From the NCBI RefSeq assembly GCF_964355755.1, contig NC_092674.1:22968001-23028000 (forward strand): 60,000 bases of DNA. The letters are read 5' to 3'. Shown piece after piece: positions 25,016 to 38,860 of the stretch. How positions within the stretch are numbered: position 1 is the first letter of the stretch; every line of letters begins with the position of its first letter. The DNA is from Antedon mediterranea (Eukaryota > Echinodermata > Crinoidea > Comatulida > Antedonidae). Made by a program: the position numbers and the translations under genes. Below the pieces are notes generated by a model, which saw nothing but the letters and a program-made list of their open reading frames with translations, was not told where the DNA came from and searched no databases.

Positions 25016-27670
25016 CCCTAATTGTTTTTGGTTGTTGGCCATTCGTTTTTAACTGGAACAGTGGAAAGTATTCCTGACTATCTTCAAGTTTTTCACCCGG
25101 CATAGTTTAATTTTACTTTAATGCTCCACCTTTTCTCTGTTTTTCGGTCTTAGATCAGTTACAACATAGAATGTCTGATACATGAATTATGCCTTAGTCT
25201 CGATAGGTTATTGATTGAATTGTTTCCTAAGAATATCTAGGTTACACGGTTAAAAATGTTATTATGATAATTATTAAAGGGTGTGAATATTCAAAAGAAA
25301 CTTCTCAGTCTTTGACATTAAAAGAACAATGCGTGTGTGGGTTTAGACACATATGACAGAAATATTATAGGGAACCTAATTCAGGTCAAAATAATAGGGG
25401 GAAACTGTTGCCATATGTTGTTGAATGGCAAACAGATTTTAAGAAAATAAATAGAAAGTTATGAACTGGAAGGGAAATCATGACGTACCTATGTGGAGCC
25501 AACAATGGCAAAATGTCGGCACATTGAAAAGTATATTAGCACCTGTCAAATGTTAGCATATTGTGTTAAGATTTCCAGGTTAAATCATAAATAGATGTGT
25601 GGGTGTGTTGATGAGATTTTGCAAAGAAGGATGCTGAAAGTCTAGGAAGGAAAAATTGCAGAGCCATATACCTCATTCTTTCCCCATTCTGTTATTCAAT
25701 TAAGACTGACGTAGACATGTTTTTCCTTGCCAGCCTCTGAGACATTCTCATTTTAATTGAAATTTCAACTCCTTTTCAAAAATCTAATCTGTTATTTTAC
25801 CAGGTTAACTTTAGTTTGGGTACCGTAAATGTGAACCATTTGGTAAAGAGCAGTGAGAATAAACAAGACATAAAATGTTACTGAGGGGCCAAATTTCCCG
25901 TCATCATTGTCTTTGTAAATGCTCATAATTTGTAACATTAGCAACACTGAATAAATGCACCTCATAAAAGCAACTAAGGCTTGGTCTGGAAGAGATACTT
26001 CATTTTTTTTGTAAATCCCAGACTCTTCATTATGCTACCAAGTGTCATTTTTGATTGCATGGAAAATTCTTGTGGAATTTTGCCAAAATATAAATCACCT
26101 GGCCTTGTTATCAGGTGACATCTATTGATGGCTCTCATTAAAGTTCCCCCATCACCAAAAAAAAATGGGGTTTATTAACCTAGAATTTATCTATAGACAT
26201 AACCTGCCAGTATGAAATTTGAATTTCTTCTTCTTCTTTCTAACCTTCCTAGATAGATCTTAATCATGTTTTATAGGGAAAGAAGCAGATTTAGTTTAGG
26301 ATAAACATTACAAAAGTGTATCATAAGCATAGTACATTAATTTTAAAATGAAATAGATATTTATGGAGAGAACATTGTTTATGCAACAGATTCGTGTTTT
26401 GTTTTTTTTCAATTGTCAAGTTTAATAAACACATGATCCGTTCATTTACCTCGCCCCTTCCTCTCACCATATGTACTTACTTTTAAATTATTTATTTTTA
26501 ATTGAAATGTCTCCTGTACTCATTTAAAATCTTTCTGAGCATTTAGTAATATGTGATTCAAAGGTATTATTATCTCCAAGAGATTTCAATTGTTCAGCCT
26601 TTCACCAGTGGTCCACTTCTTAAGATAGGATAATATTGCATATTTTTTGTAGGCATCTAGTTGCCAAAGGGTAGACTACTACTAGCATTTGGCTTATGCT
26701 TTTAATTCTGACTACTGCTATCTAATACAAGGCTAATTATTAATCAAACAAATTTCTAACAAGACAAATATTTACAATATATAACTATCTTTAATTTAAA
26801 GACTGTATAGAAATATACTTTCCAAATTCGTTTTATAGCCACCTAGTTTATTGCATTCACTTTAATTAAAAGTGCTAATCTCTGCTTGGAGTTGCTTGTA
26901 TGTTTGTGTCTGTGGTCGAGCCCCCTAGTCAGTAAGTTGACCTGTGTGTTTAAGGTCAGTTTGTGGTAGGAATTGGCTGCAAACAGCAGGATTTATGTAG
27001 TGTTTTGTTATTGTATAGAATAGTTGGTATGGCCTACAGATATTCCCTTCTGCATTCATGATGTTTAATATTTATAACAAAGACAGATCTTGTAAATGAT
27101 AAAATTGATCACATGATTGTAATTAATCCAAGAATTATGATTAGGACAAATAAAAAGTGTCTCCTTAGTAACATCCCCTACCTCATGACATTTTGGATCT
27201 GAATAACTTTTTACTACTTATTGTTTTTTTTAAATGGTCGAATTCAGTTAAAAAACTGCAGAAACAATCTCTGTAATTTCAATCAAAATTGCAGGATTGT
27301 AATCGTCAAAGTGACAACAGAACTTTTAATCATTTTCTTGTTGGTATATAATAAAGCTAATAGTAAGTCCCTCTATTAAATTAAAATACTGTGGGATGTA
27401 CGTCTAACATTTTTTTTATTTGCCATTTTTTACACATACTACATGAATGGCCATAAATAATGTGCTTGTTTATTTTGATTAGTTCTAGAATTTAAAAATA
27501 TGAACTTCAATAATTTGTCATTATTTATACACAAATAAATGCATTTTAGTACATTTAGTTATTTGTGCATATCTGTTCATTGAACATACTGCCTGAATAT
27601 TTCTGCTATTTAGATAATCTATTTTATAAATATTTTATATAATAATATTTTCCCAATTTTTATTTTACAG

Positions 27671-27760
27671 ACAATGTTAACAACCAGTTTATCCAATATA
27701 TTATGAATAAGGGTACCAATGCATCCAGCGACATCTTCTTCTTTTCCGTTACTGATGCCG
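27671..27760 (+). CDS. FREM-like gene, exon 2 (part of CSPG repeat 12)
   Basis: A 90-nt exon between TATTTTACAG and GTAAGT. It starts with the last two bases of the codon opened by exon 1 (G+AC = Asp), restoring FTQD, the usual FTQ-D motif of CSPG repeats. It then encodes NVNNQFIQYIMNKGTNASSD and IFFFSVTDA, the I.Y and F.F.V.D segments of repeat 12 (residues about 1685-1715). It ends in phase 1, so skipping it would keep frame but remove the end of the repeat core. It lies isolated, 17.8 kb after exon 1 and 29 kb before exon 3. Confidence 0.92.
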
Positions 27761-28290
27761 GTAAGTTTAATCACCTTATTTTAATAACAATCAAGCAAAT
27801 CTTAGGCCTACTAGGAGTAGAGGTTGAGGTTTATTTTCAGACGATTGCTACCTGAAAAGTTGTGTTAAAGCCCTTGACCATTAACTTTATACTGGGTGGA
27901 AGAACATATGCAAAGCCAGTCTATGAGAGGTTATTCCTTTTTATGGAAAATTGTAATTGCTTAAAGTGCTTCCACCTAAAATCTGCCCGGAATTTGTCTG
28001 CTGCACGGTTGAAAAGTTAAAAGATGGTCAAAACGTTAAATGGAGCATGCTACAAGATTCTTGGTTGATTGCATGGTAAAGTTCAGCTACTGCTTATGAC
28101 GCTAATGATAGAGTCATGGGGCTTAACATAGGAGTTGACAAGCACTGTTATCTCATAGGATATGTTCAATTAGTGTTTTCTAGAGTGTAGGCCCAGTGAT
28201 AAAGTACTTGATATACATGATGATTGATTTTCACCTGGATAAACTGTGACTGTTTAGCCTAGAATGATGTTATTTTGCAAGAATATAAAG

Positions 28291-29186
28291 CCCCTTTCAC
28301 ACAGAGCTGTAAGACGGTAATATTGCGGTAATTCGCGAACGCCGGCTTATGTGTGAAAGGGTAAAAACCCCTTAATGCCGGCTTCCGTTAGACCGCCTCT
28401 GGACCTAGTAAAATTGCGGTAATATTACCGTCACGGTCATAAGCCTGATCTGTGTGAAAGAGTCCACGATATAACGCCTGCTTACGCAGTGAAGCAAGGA
28501 TAAATTCGGGACATTTTCCTTGATTGAGAAAGACTGTGGCAATTACTTTAGGCCAAATTATTAGATTATATCCATTATATAATATATTTTTAGGTTAGTT
28601 TGTAAATAATACAATGGAAGAATACGGCCAATAATAATAAAAATATAACAGATGTTGGTCCAAAGATTATTTAACTTGCTGTAACGTACGTAAGCCTAGG
28701 CCCTAGTTAGCATAGTTCTAGCAGGAACATCCTCCGGTTCGCGCTCCCGGTGCTAGCTCGTAACAGCTTCTGATAATTAAATTCGCGTCTATTTGTAGGC
28801 CTAAGCCTAATAGATTTGTTTCTGTAGAATGGCCATCACGATCGGGCAGTTATTAGCACGGAGTGGTGTTGGGCGAAAATATAGATTTTATGCATCGTAA
28901 ATAAAAAAAACTAAACGACGGACACACAAAACAACATCAGCAAACATGTGCACGCATGGCATGTTTTGTCGCCGGCGGCAGGTGCCCGCCATTTTTTTTT
29001 TCTAAAAAAGTGCGACCTCTATTTTATGAAGACAGTAATCTTTAAATATTGCGCCTTTTCACTGTGGCCTTTCACACAGAAGGCGGTAAAATTACCGTAA
29101 TATTACCTTCTGTGTGAATGGGTTTAGACCGGCAATAACGCCGGCTTGCTTACCGCAATATTGCCGAAGTTCTGTGTGAAAAGGCC
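28291..29186. mobile_element. DNA-transposon-like element with palindromic ends
   Basis: The left end begins CCCCTTTCACACAGAGC and the right end finishes TTCTGTGTGAAAAGG, related inverted repeats. Each end is itself a palindromic module. The left module (28291-28468) starts CTTTCACACAGA and closes CTGTGTGAAAGAG, with internal GGTAATATTGCGGTAA and ACCGTCACGG blocks. The right module (about 29065-29186) repeats CTTTCACACAGAA, GTAATATTACC, GCCGGC and CTGTGTGAA. Between them lies about 600 bp that is GC-richer and CpG-containing in places. No transposase is visible and no target duplication is clear, so the superfamily is unassigned. It may be a foldback element or two nested MITE copies. Confidence 0.6.
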
Positions 29187-30415
29187 TCTAGATAAAGCAT
29201 TTTAATGCTAGGCTGTGTTCACAAACAGTACAGTTAAGCTTGTAGAACAAATTTAAGAGAATAACAGAATCATATCAGAGTTACATCTGTGTTCATGTGG
29301 TTGGTTAACTCCAATGTACCACTGATGTAAATTTGGAATAATTGGTTATGTGTTTTTCAATATAGGTTGACCCTTTGATCAGTTTTACAGAAAGGAAAAT
29401 GGTAAAAAAAAAACATGTTTTTATGTCATTCGATTAGGCTCAGCATATTTTATAGAGATGTTGTGGACTTTCAGCCACTTAAATATGAACATCAGGAACC
29501 TTCATAATTGTAATATTTATTTAAATGTCCGGAAATATTAATTTAATAGTTTAAAAAACTGTATAACCTTTATAATTGAGGTAATAATATCGTCTGATCT
29601 AAAAGTGCATTTGGGATAGAAGACACCTATTTCATTGTGGTCTTGCGCTTTTTATGGGTGCTAAGGAAGAAAACTCCCATCATAATAGTCTATCAAACTT
29701 CCTATAATGTCATATGTTAATGTCAGTGAACTTCTACCTTAATTTATAACAATGTTCCCATTATTTTTTTTTTATTCTGTATTACCTGCTGTTCATGAGA
29801 TAGTTTCTTCCTATTTTGATGTACAGTGTATCTAGGAATGGTCAAAAGTTTAAAATGATTAATCTATTATGAGGCCTAGAAATAGATTGTTCCACTATTT
29901 TGTGCCATTTATCCTGTTATGGGCCGGTTGTATTTAATGTTTGCTCATTCTGTATCATTTTTGTCCATATTTGTTTTCTTTTTGTTATCTTTCTCCAGAG
30001 CTAATTTTGTAAAAAAAAACTCAAATTAAACAACTGTATAGATGTTACGATAAAACATAGTTATGAAACACATGCACAACATATGAATAAATAAAAAAAG
30101 TATCCAGGTATGTTGTTTGATTCAGGTGACTGTCTCTTTGTTCGAGCAGACAAAGTATTGAAAAACACAGACGAAGAACCTGATTAAATTAATGATTGAG
30201 GAAGTTATTAGAATCAAACGCTGTGTTACAAAGGCAATCTGTTTCCTCAGCTCACCATATAAAGATGCCGCAAGGTTCCAATAATGTTACGCGGTATTCT
30301 CATTGTGGTAACCCCAAAGTCAGGTTCATTGTTATCTAAAAATTATACCTAAAGATTTTTTTGCAATATGAATACAATATTTAAATTAATGAATGTGATT
30401 GGGCAACTCACTTGC

Positions 30416-30493
30416 GTTGCCCTACGTCTGTGTGAGTTGCCCTACGTCTGTGTGAGTTGCCCTACGTCTGTGTGAGTTGCCCTACGTCCTTGC
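30416..30493. repeat. 20-bp tandem repeat, about 3.9 copies
   Basis: The unit GTTGCCCTACGTCTGTGTGA repeats three times exactly, followed by a partial copy (GTTGCCCTACGTC). GGGCAAC...GTTGCCC just before and at the start of the array forms a short inverted repeat. It is not a CRISPR array: there are no unique spacers and the host is an animal. Confidence 0.9.
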
Positions 30494-33400
30494 GTTGAGT
30501 CGAAGTAGAAACCAAGCATTATATTTTATAATTTAAATATTTGAATGAACTAAACTCGGATATTATGTTCAGACAATAACAAAATATTGATCTTTCCCAA
30601 TAATAGTTGACAGAAATGCACCTGTATCCAAATATAAACATAATGTAAAGTTGTATTCCGAAATAGGACATTTAATTATTTTATACTGCTGTTTAGTGTT
30701 TTCTAGTCTCAACATCAAAAATAAAAAGATAATGATCATCAATTTCTATTGGGTTATTTTTGTATCTCAAAAAGTGGATTTGTACTTAAGTGAAATAGAC
30801 TAAATGAACACGTTGATGGGTTAAGCCCTGGATTTAACTCAAATTAAAGTACAGCTTAAAATTGAATATTTCAACTTCCTGCCATAAAAAGCTTTCTTAT
30901 ACAATCATTGAATTTAATTGATAAAAAACTATTAAAAAACTGCCTTTACCCATTTTCATTCATTTGGAACTAATTCTTTAAATCTTGATTTGTTTGCAAA
31001 GAATAGTAAAAATGGTCTGATCACAGGTGATTTGCAGGTGAATATTTGTACGTCAATCACATTTATAGAAACATGGCATGAGAAAGACCAACCTAAATAG
31101 AGGTTGGTGATAAAAGAAATCCTTAACAATTAATTTTTCTTATAGAATTACTGATGCGATAATCCATTTCCATTAACTAACAATTTGAGAAAATGTGGGC
31201 AAATTGTAAAAATAATTGCATCTTGTCGATAACGCTAAAATTTTGGGTTAATCTCAGCACAAATTATTATCATTCATTATCTCATACTAGTTTAATACAG
31301 TACTATAGTAGAAAACAGCCTAGTTTACTGCTTAAAAGTGTAAGATATTTATTTAATCTTTCTTTATTCTGAAATACACTTTCAATACAATGTACTGATT
31401 TCCAAGGTGGTTCAGTTCTTAACTACATAAATGTAAACAAAATACAGTATATAAATGGACAAAAGAAAATATAAAATTAAACCTAAAATTATCAAAATCA
31501 AATTAACACAATTAAAGTAAGCACATTTAAAGGTTAAAACATAAATAATTGAGATTTTGAAACAAGATAAAAGAAGTTTTAATCATTGAGCATTAATTAG
31601 ATTTAGTTTTGAATTAAAATTAAAGTTTTGAAATTTGTGATTTGAAAGTTGATACTGTCATATCATAAAGATCATTTTTTATTTTAGATAGGCCTACTGA
31701 TGTTATCTAATAGTTAAAAGTTCACTGTGTGATCATTTCACTTGTTGAAAATAATGTTAATAGCTTCCGATATGCTTTGTTTGCTCATTCAAAACATGGA
31801 TGTCAAAAGTTTAATCATGAATTCTCTTCTTTTGAGAGGAATGTTTTAGCGTGTAGTGACAGTACAAAAGCATTTGTATTAACAAAAGACAATCCCACAA
31901 AAAGATGATCTCTCTACTAAACCTATAGTTTGTCACACCTGGGAGAAAATAACAAAGGTAGTACTGAATAGCCAACTTTTACATTTTCCCACAAGCTTAG
32001 CACACTATGACATGTTGTTGTTGTTTTAACATGTTATGTGTTGCAGCTAGCATCAGTTAGTTATATCTATATAAAATCTTGTAAAGGAATACATTTTACT
32101 AACTCTATATAATGTGGCAGTGCCAATATGTTATAATTATTGGTGTTATTTTAGTGATTTTCATATTCTTGTAACTGCCAACATGAATTATCTGATATAA
32201 CAATACTCACAACTTTTTTTTATTTCCCATGGGGTGTGTGATACACTTTGAAAATTACCTTCCTCTCAAATTTTGACTAACTGACAGCATATCCAACTTT
32301 CAACCACAAAGACATTATATAATACTGTATGGCTATGGTTCAACTACATTATCTGCTAATTTGTTTTTTAAAATTTATCGGGATTAAATGATTACAACAA
32401 TTCTTATTTTGCTCATTTGTATAAAGATTTTCGGTATATTGTATTTTGTTGAATTACAATTAAATAGTTGTGTTGATAATAATACAGAGTAATTGGTTGT
32501 AAGTATTGCTTACAATTGTATTGTATTGTTTCCTCGCATATTCTTATTAAAATTGCTTATATCGTTCAAATTAAATGCCAAAGGGAAGGCTATAATACTG
32601 TTTTATGTTAACAGAAGTACTTTTCTCACTGTTAAAGAAAACACCTAAACACAACATTTAGAAGTCATTTTCAGATAAAGTTTTCAAAAAACAATAAACT
32701 TGTTCAAGAATATACAAATGCAGTAACTCTTACATTATGTAAAGAAATGGCATTCCTCTTTTTTTAACCTGTGATTATGAAAATATGGCACACTCTTATT
32801 TGCTCAAAATGTTTATATAATTTCAAACATTTGGGATCAAGAGAATAAATAATGCAACTACTTATTATGTAGTGAAACATTTGACTACGGTTAAATTTTA
32901 GTTTATCAATGTTTATTTAAATTTTCTATTGGATCAGCTTGACCATGTTCCCTCTGTTTATATGTTATTTATCTAATGTAACCAAACTGTCTCCTGTGTT
33001 TTAAAAAATGTAATAAGTACTTCAAGATTGTTTATTTGAAAAAGAAATAGAATCTGGTATAGAGGTGATGCTAGCTATAAACATAGATGATAGAGGTACA
33101 TATATATTCCAAAAAAAGCTATATTCATTGTTAGCAACAGGCCAGAAAAATAAAAAATGAAATTACAATAGGCCTATTATATAGATGATTTATGATGGAA
33201 TAATAATAGGGACACTACACATCAGGATGGTAAGCAGGTGAATACAGCGTCTGTGTTCATCAGAGCATGACATTTTACTCCTTCATGTTTAGAAATCGGC
33301 AAAAATATATAGTTTATCGCTCCTAGAAAATTTTGAGATTGGGGCATACACATTCTAAAAGTAGGCGGTGCTTATGTTGCTTCCCGTCCTTGTGCATTTT

Positions 33401-36400
33401 ATGAACATCCCACTCCTATTCATTAAACCAGTATGTGTAACTGCATTCTCTCTGAGTCAATGAAATAGATCAAATTGAAATAATTATGGATGCACAATTC
33501 ACCTCAGGGTATTTTAGATGAAACTAAGTATTATCGCATATCAAAATCATGTACTGTTTTGTGAAGGGTATGTAGGGGGGATGTAGACTTTTGTTAAAGT
33601 AGACTAAGCCACAATAAAGCATAACCTAGTTATGAACAATTTAGTTGTCAATTTTTTGTAATCACTTAAACTTTGTCAATCAATGATTGATAACAACCTC
33701 TTATCATGTCATCAGCATGTCATGATATATTTTTTTTTTAAAAAGAAGAAAATTAGAACATATTTTGTATTACATAAAAGATACAAAAGAAATTTAAATA
33801 AGTTTTGACACTTGATAATTGGTTAAATTAAAGCCCCATTTAGCATGGGTACCCTGGCCGCAATCTATTTGTAACTGGGTCGCGAACAGAATTTGATTTG
33901 AGCATAAAATCGTGTCATCATGGGAAAGATATGAACAATACATGTGTGTATTGCTTTCGGTATCTTGACCCTGTAATGCTGTTTCTTGCCGTACTTTTGT
34001 TAAGTGTCCCTTGCTATTAGGTGAATAACAGGTTGAGAATGTACGCAACTGGGTCACTATAAAGTACAGCCCTGAGAACGACAATAAAAATTATATTAAA
34101 TGATAGCCAGTCAACAGAGGAACCGTTTATATGAAAATCAGGTATAAAATAGAAATGTAGGAAAATTCGGATTTCCTTTGTTGACCTAAGCGTTAATTCA
34201 TCCAAATCAGTTTCGTTTTAATTTATAGTAAAAACAAAAAGAAAAAATTGTACAGTGCTTGGTGGTAGTTTAGCTATTCATCAGTTCTTTCAATTCCATG
34301 ATTTTGATATTTTTAAGATTAAAAGTAATTTAATGGTGGGTTAATGAACTATTAATATAAATATATTTCTATGATTATGATATGACTAATATTGAAGATG
34401 GAAGTTGAAATTAATCTGTTCAAGTCTGTGTCTGTAACTGGTAATATATTATGACAACACGAAATAATGACTCAAAAGAAAGCTGTCTTTAACTTTTATT
34501 TAAATAGTTGGAAATTGCATGCATTTGTAAAGAATTTACTAAAAATAGAACTTAGTGGTTACTGTCTTCTGTAAGATAATCTTTGATTTTAAAATGATCA
34601 CTTCCAACTTGTAATGTTATTGTATTAAAGATTTTATGACTTTTTCATTTCTTTTTTTAGAGATTAATTAATTATCATAATAAACACATGTAAATTTCAT
34701 ATTTTTCGTTAAAAATATTGTATGAGAAAATACTACTGCAGCCATTTAAGAATAAAATAAGATTGCAAAATAGGTTACTGTAGATATAAACAGGTTTAGC
34801 CATAAACAGGTTTAGTAATAGCTTTTAACGGTTTTGTTAAAGCTATAAAAACATTTGTTTTAAATAGGGACCTGGGACTTTAAAGTAATCTTCTTATTTT
34901 TTCCCTGTGGTTTTAATGAACACTATTCTGACTTTTTGTATTACACAACTGACTCATCCTTCTAAAAAGCTTTTTTAGTTGTAAAAGCTGTTTTAAAAAG
35001 CTACCAGAGCATTGAAATATCCTTTGACTGGGAATCAATTTAGGAAAGACAGACAGACAAATGAACTCTTTATTCTTCTGTTACAAATAGATAGCTTTGA
35101 ATGGTATGGATCATGGCCTTCGGTTTCACAGTCATTTATTTCACATCTAGACTTTAAAAGCTCTTTGGAAATTTCAATGCTGTAAGATTAAGCAGGTTTT
35201 CATGAAGAAAAAAAGGAGTGGTATCTTCGTGTTTATGATCACCCCATTTTTTACACCAGTTAGAACTTATTGTAGCGTTTTGGTCAAAAGTTTTCCTGCT
35301 ATTTCTGAATTCAATCAACCATCCTATTACTAAATACTGACATGTTTAATAAGGCTATAAACGGACTTCCTACAGAAGTTCTCTAACTTATCAAATTATT
35401 ATACTTCATTAACTGTGCTTATAAATCAATATTCTTCATGCTCATCCGAATTACCAATCTGTTTACGCTCAATAGACCGTAGATACTGATAGCAATTAAG
35501 ATTCAAATACAACGGTTTACATTTATTTGTTTCTTAATTAAATTGAAATATTTAATGAATAAATGTAAATTTAATCTAATAAACGATAATTAAACAGTTA
35601 CATTATTCACACCAATTGCAAAATTTATTTAAATGCAAGTTTTTTTTTTAAACTGAAACAGCCTACCCTGCTGTTCGCCCCATCTTTAACAAATTACTCT
35701 GTTGTTTGTGTGAAGTAGTATAGGCTGAGCGTTTAGTTCAAACATGCTGTTTGAAACTTTCATTGCCAGTTTTTGGCGTGACAAAAACAAAAGAAAAGAA
35801 ATTAGTTTGTCAGCGGGAGATTTACACGTAACTTTAATCTTGATTAAATAGTTTTATAAACAGTTTTATAGTACTAGTAGAGGATAGAATGTTTAGAATG
35901 AATTTTATCTATTTCTGCCAGCAGAAGTCCGTTCAAAATTGCTAAAGTCATTTGTCTAGTACATTACACACAATACTAATGTGTCATTAGTAAGAATAGG
36001 AGGTTTGTTTTCTGTATGTGTTTAATGTCAAACTATTTATTTGTAATTTCAACACTCAAAATTCATAGAATAAGATTAAAGGAGGATTAAATGAAATTTG
36101 TAGTTCCTTTATGATAATTAACAGCTTAAAACATGTTTTTAATAATATTGTTACAAAGGTTACCATTTTGATGCAAGTATTATGAGTATATTCCTTGTTC
36201 ATTGACCTCACTTTACAAACAGAAGCTAGGTAACGATACGTTTGTTGTCTCGTTAAGTCAACTTGCTAACAGTTCTTAAAAGTTTTGTGTACATAAAAGC
36301 CTAAGTGCGATTGTGAATTTGCATTATTTCTAGAGATCGTATTATTTACTTCTGAAATGGAGCCAGTGTGTTAGGCCTGGTAAATGAATTGTAAAATATT

Positions 36401-38705
36401 GAAAACATAGGGACAGATTGATCCTCCAATTTTCCTTACCAACCCATGTTGAGTCCTGATAAGGGCCTAAGAGATATGAAACACCTAATTTTTCACCAGC
36501 GTACCGGGGCCTAGTATGTGTGCCTAGCAGTACCCATTCTTCCCTGGCAGTAATGACATACATGTTGAAGCACGATAACCATAATTGTTTAGGGAGGAAA
36601 CAAGCTTGATCAGACATGTACCTTATGTACTGAATTGGAAAACCAAAGCACTACCGCTAAAACTACATGCTCCATTACACCATTGACAAATAGATTCCAC
36701 TATGTAAGTCATCGTAAGCGATGTAAAAGTCTAAGCTAATAATCCTTTATACTTATACTTACTATAAATACAGTAGAAAGAAAAATTCAATTAACTTTAT
36801 ATGGTGTACCTGTTTTAACAAGTCAGTGAATATTAGCAATTTACGTCACAGTATATTTCTGATGAAAATCAAGATAAAAGTTATTGTTGTCCGTTTTTTG
36901 TGTTTTGTCAGTTGTGTACTTTTGCTGGTCAACTTGTGAAAATGTAGATAAAGTAGTTTTTGTCCACCTTTAATTTACCAGTGTATTGTGAATTGCTTGT
37001 TCAACTTGAACCTTCTTCATACAGTGGTATTTTGTATTTAATACTTTAGTAAACAAAGAGTTATAGTATTCAATTCAGTACTGGCTTGACCATTAAGAAG
37101 TAAAATAATTCTAAATGCCTTTCTTTTTAGCAAAATCATCGTGACCTTTTTGGTAATGTGGAATTGTTCCCATTCCATTAAATGAATTAAATCCAAAATT
37201 GATTTTAAAAATGTACAAAACTGTAAAGGACACAGTCAATTAGACTTTTGTGTGTTAAGTGATTTTGGATAAATTGTCTTATATTTTGTTCAACTAAGCA
37301 TTTAGATTGAACATGGCATGGATTTGTATAAAGTATAGTATTTATTATTAGATACTGTCTGTTTGAATGTTCATTGCAAGGTGTATGTAAATACTGAACC
37401 CATATTGAACAATAATACCACATTTGACATTAGATAAAATGTCAGACTGTTGTTTTGAAGAATTAAAGATAAGATGACCTTTGGTACACCTTTTCATAGA
37501 GGTATATAAACACTGGTTTGCACAGGGGTGAAACATGGTTGAAATAAGCAGTTGTTCAGTTGTGGCACAATTCATATACAACCAGGGTTGAGTCTATGAG
37601 GGGTAACACTTAAGTCATGCACTCCCCCTTTTGACAACTAAAATAATATTATTACTACTTTTTGATATAATCTATTTTTTTACAGATTATTGATATTATG
37701 ATGTTTATGTTCAACTGTTTAAAAAATCCTGGATTCATCTCCGACAACAATATAACAAGTTTTGTTATAAATTCCCCACCCTCCTTATCACCTGACTTTA
37801 ACTTAATAATAAAATGAAAATTAAATAATATTATAAATTAATAACTACAATTTTCATACATTTGCAATATTTTTTTAAAACATTTATTTTATTGGATATT
37901 TGGGACTGTGCGCTGAAGCAAAATCATTTAATTTCCCCTACGAGGCGGATACTTCCTTGTCGGTACAGGATGATTACCGTAATCGGTTGCGGTTAATTAC
38001 GTATAAAACTGGCTGAGGTTATTCGCACTGTAATATACTAAAAACAATTTGTCTGTTTTTTTTACTTTGCAGCCAAATGAAAAGGGTATGCTTTTAATTA
38101 TAATGCGATTTTAGATTTATAAAAGTGTATAATTTAGCAGGTCATGTCATCTGTCCTTCATGATTCCACCAAAAATTAAATGGATAAGCCTTTTATAATT
38201 TTAAAGCTTTCCAAGTGAATTGGTCAAATTGAAAAATCCCACTGACCATTAACTTTGACCTTCACAAAGCTGCAATCTAATATTTAGAATTAAAGCCAAT
38301 TTGTTGTAGTGTGATAGAGCAGCAGACGCCAAAAGGTGTTGGAAAGAATTTTTCACACCCTCAGATTTGGGAAATAAACTTTAATACAATGCCAGGTATT
38401 TTGTTTTTCTGCAAAGGTGCTACTTCTGGTCCACTTTGATCAAATCCTATTTTAGTATTTAGTATATAATCAAAATGATACTAATTTATTATGGGCACAT
38501 TGGGGCCCAGATTTGTCAATTTTAACACACCAAATTGTGCATATTGACAGTTTATGCACATAGGACCAACTGTGTAGCATCCCATCCGAAGGATGTAGAA
38601 ACAAACTTTTCTAATTATAAAAATAAGAATTACTTTGAACTTTTCATTGCTCTCACAAGTCACATGATTGATTCACATCCCTCCATCTTCTAATCTCTAC
38701 ATACA

Positions 38706-38860
38706 AGTAGATCCTCTATTAAGGGGACACCTTCAGTGTCCTCTGTCTTCTGAATAGAGGTTGGCAATTAGTGTTAAAACATATATTTCCATTATTTGTT
38801 TCAAAGCAAAGTGTCCCTTAATAGGAGTGTCAATGAATAGGTGTGTCCCAGAGAGTTCTA
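38706..38860. repeat. dispersed repeat fragment (CTATTAAGGGGACAC family), inverted pair
   Basis: TCCTCTATTAAGGGGACACC near 38711 is followed about 100 bp later by AAGTGTCCCTTAATAGGAGT, an inverted version. The piece ends CAGAGAGTTCTACTT. Related blocks occur at 22040, 23286, 24880 and 55551. The inverted arrangement suggests a foldback or TIR-bearing element, but the ends are not clear. Confidence 0.5.

Larger units (their letters stand above)
9909..27670 (+). other. intron 1 of the FREM-like gene (17.8 kb)
   Basis: It begins GTAAGA and ends in a pyrimidine-rich TTTTATTTTACAG. If retained, the reading frame continues about 26 codons and stops at 9986-9988. The intron holds a 91-bp-spaced direct repeat (11607-11760), a piggyBac-like element (13289-14320), a short tandem duplication (14866-14918), a hairpin (15876-15911), a SINE (17428-17608), a Harbinger-like element (17992-18846), a palindromic CTCF-like region (21091-21200), a 150-bp duplication (21670-21960), a C tract (22022-22039) and fragments of a GGGGACAC-type dispersed repeat (22040-22115, 23286-23345, 24880-25015). 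In 9990-11600, 18850-21000 and 25100-27660 I see only AT-rich sequence with no recognisable gene. Confidence 0.85.

Noticed and set aside
30416-30493. CRISPR array
   Set aside because: Contiguous 20-bp units without spacers in an animal genome.
33794-34205. Overlapping minus-strand ORFs of 96 and 62 codons
   Set aside because: No recognisable domain and no splice or promoter support in an AT-rich intron.
36342-36617. 91-codon minus-strand ORF in a slightly GC-richer patch
   Set aside because: No family recognised; possibly an old repeat, but I cannot show it.
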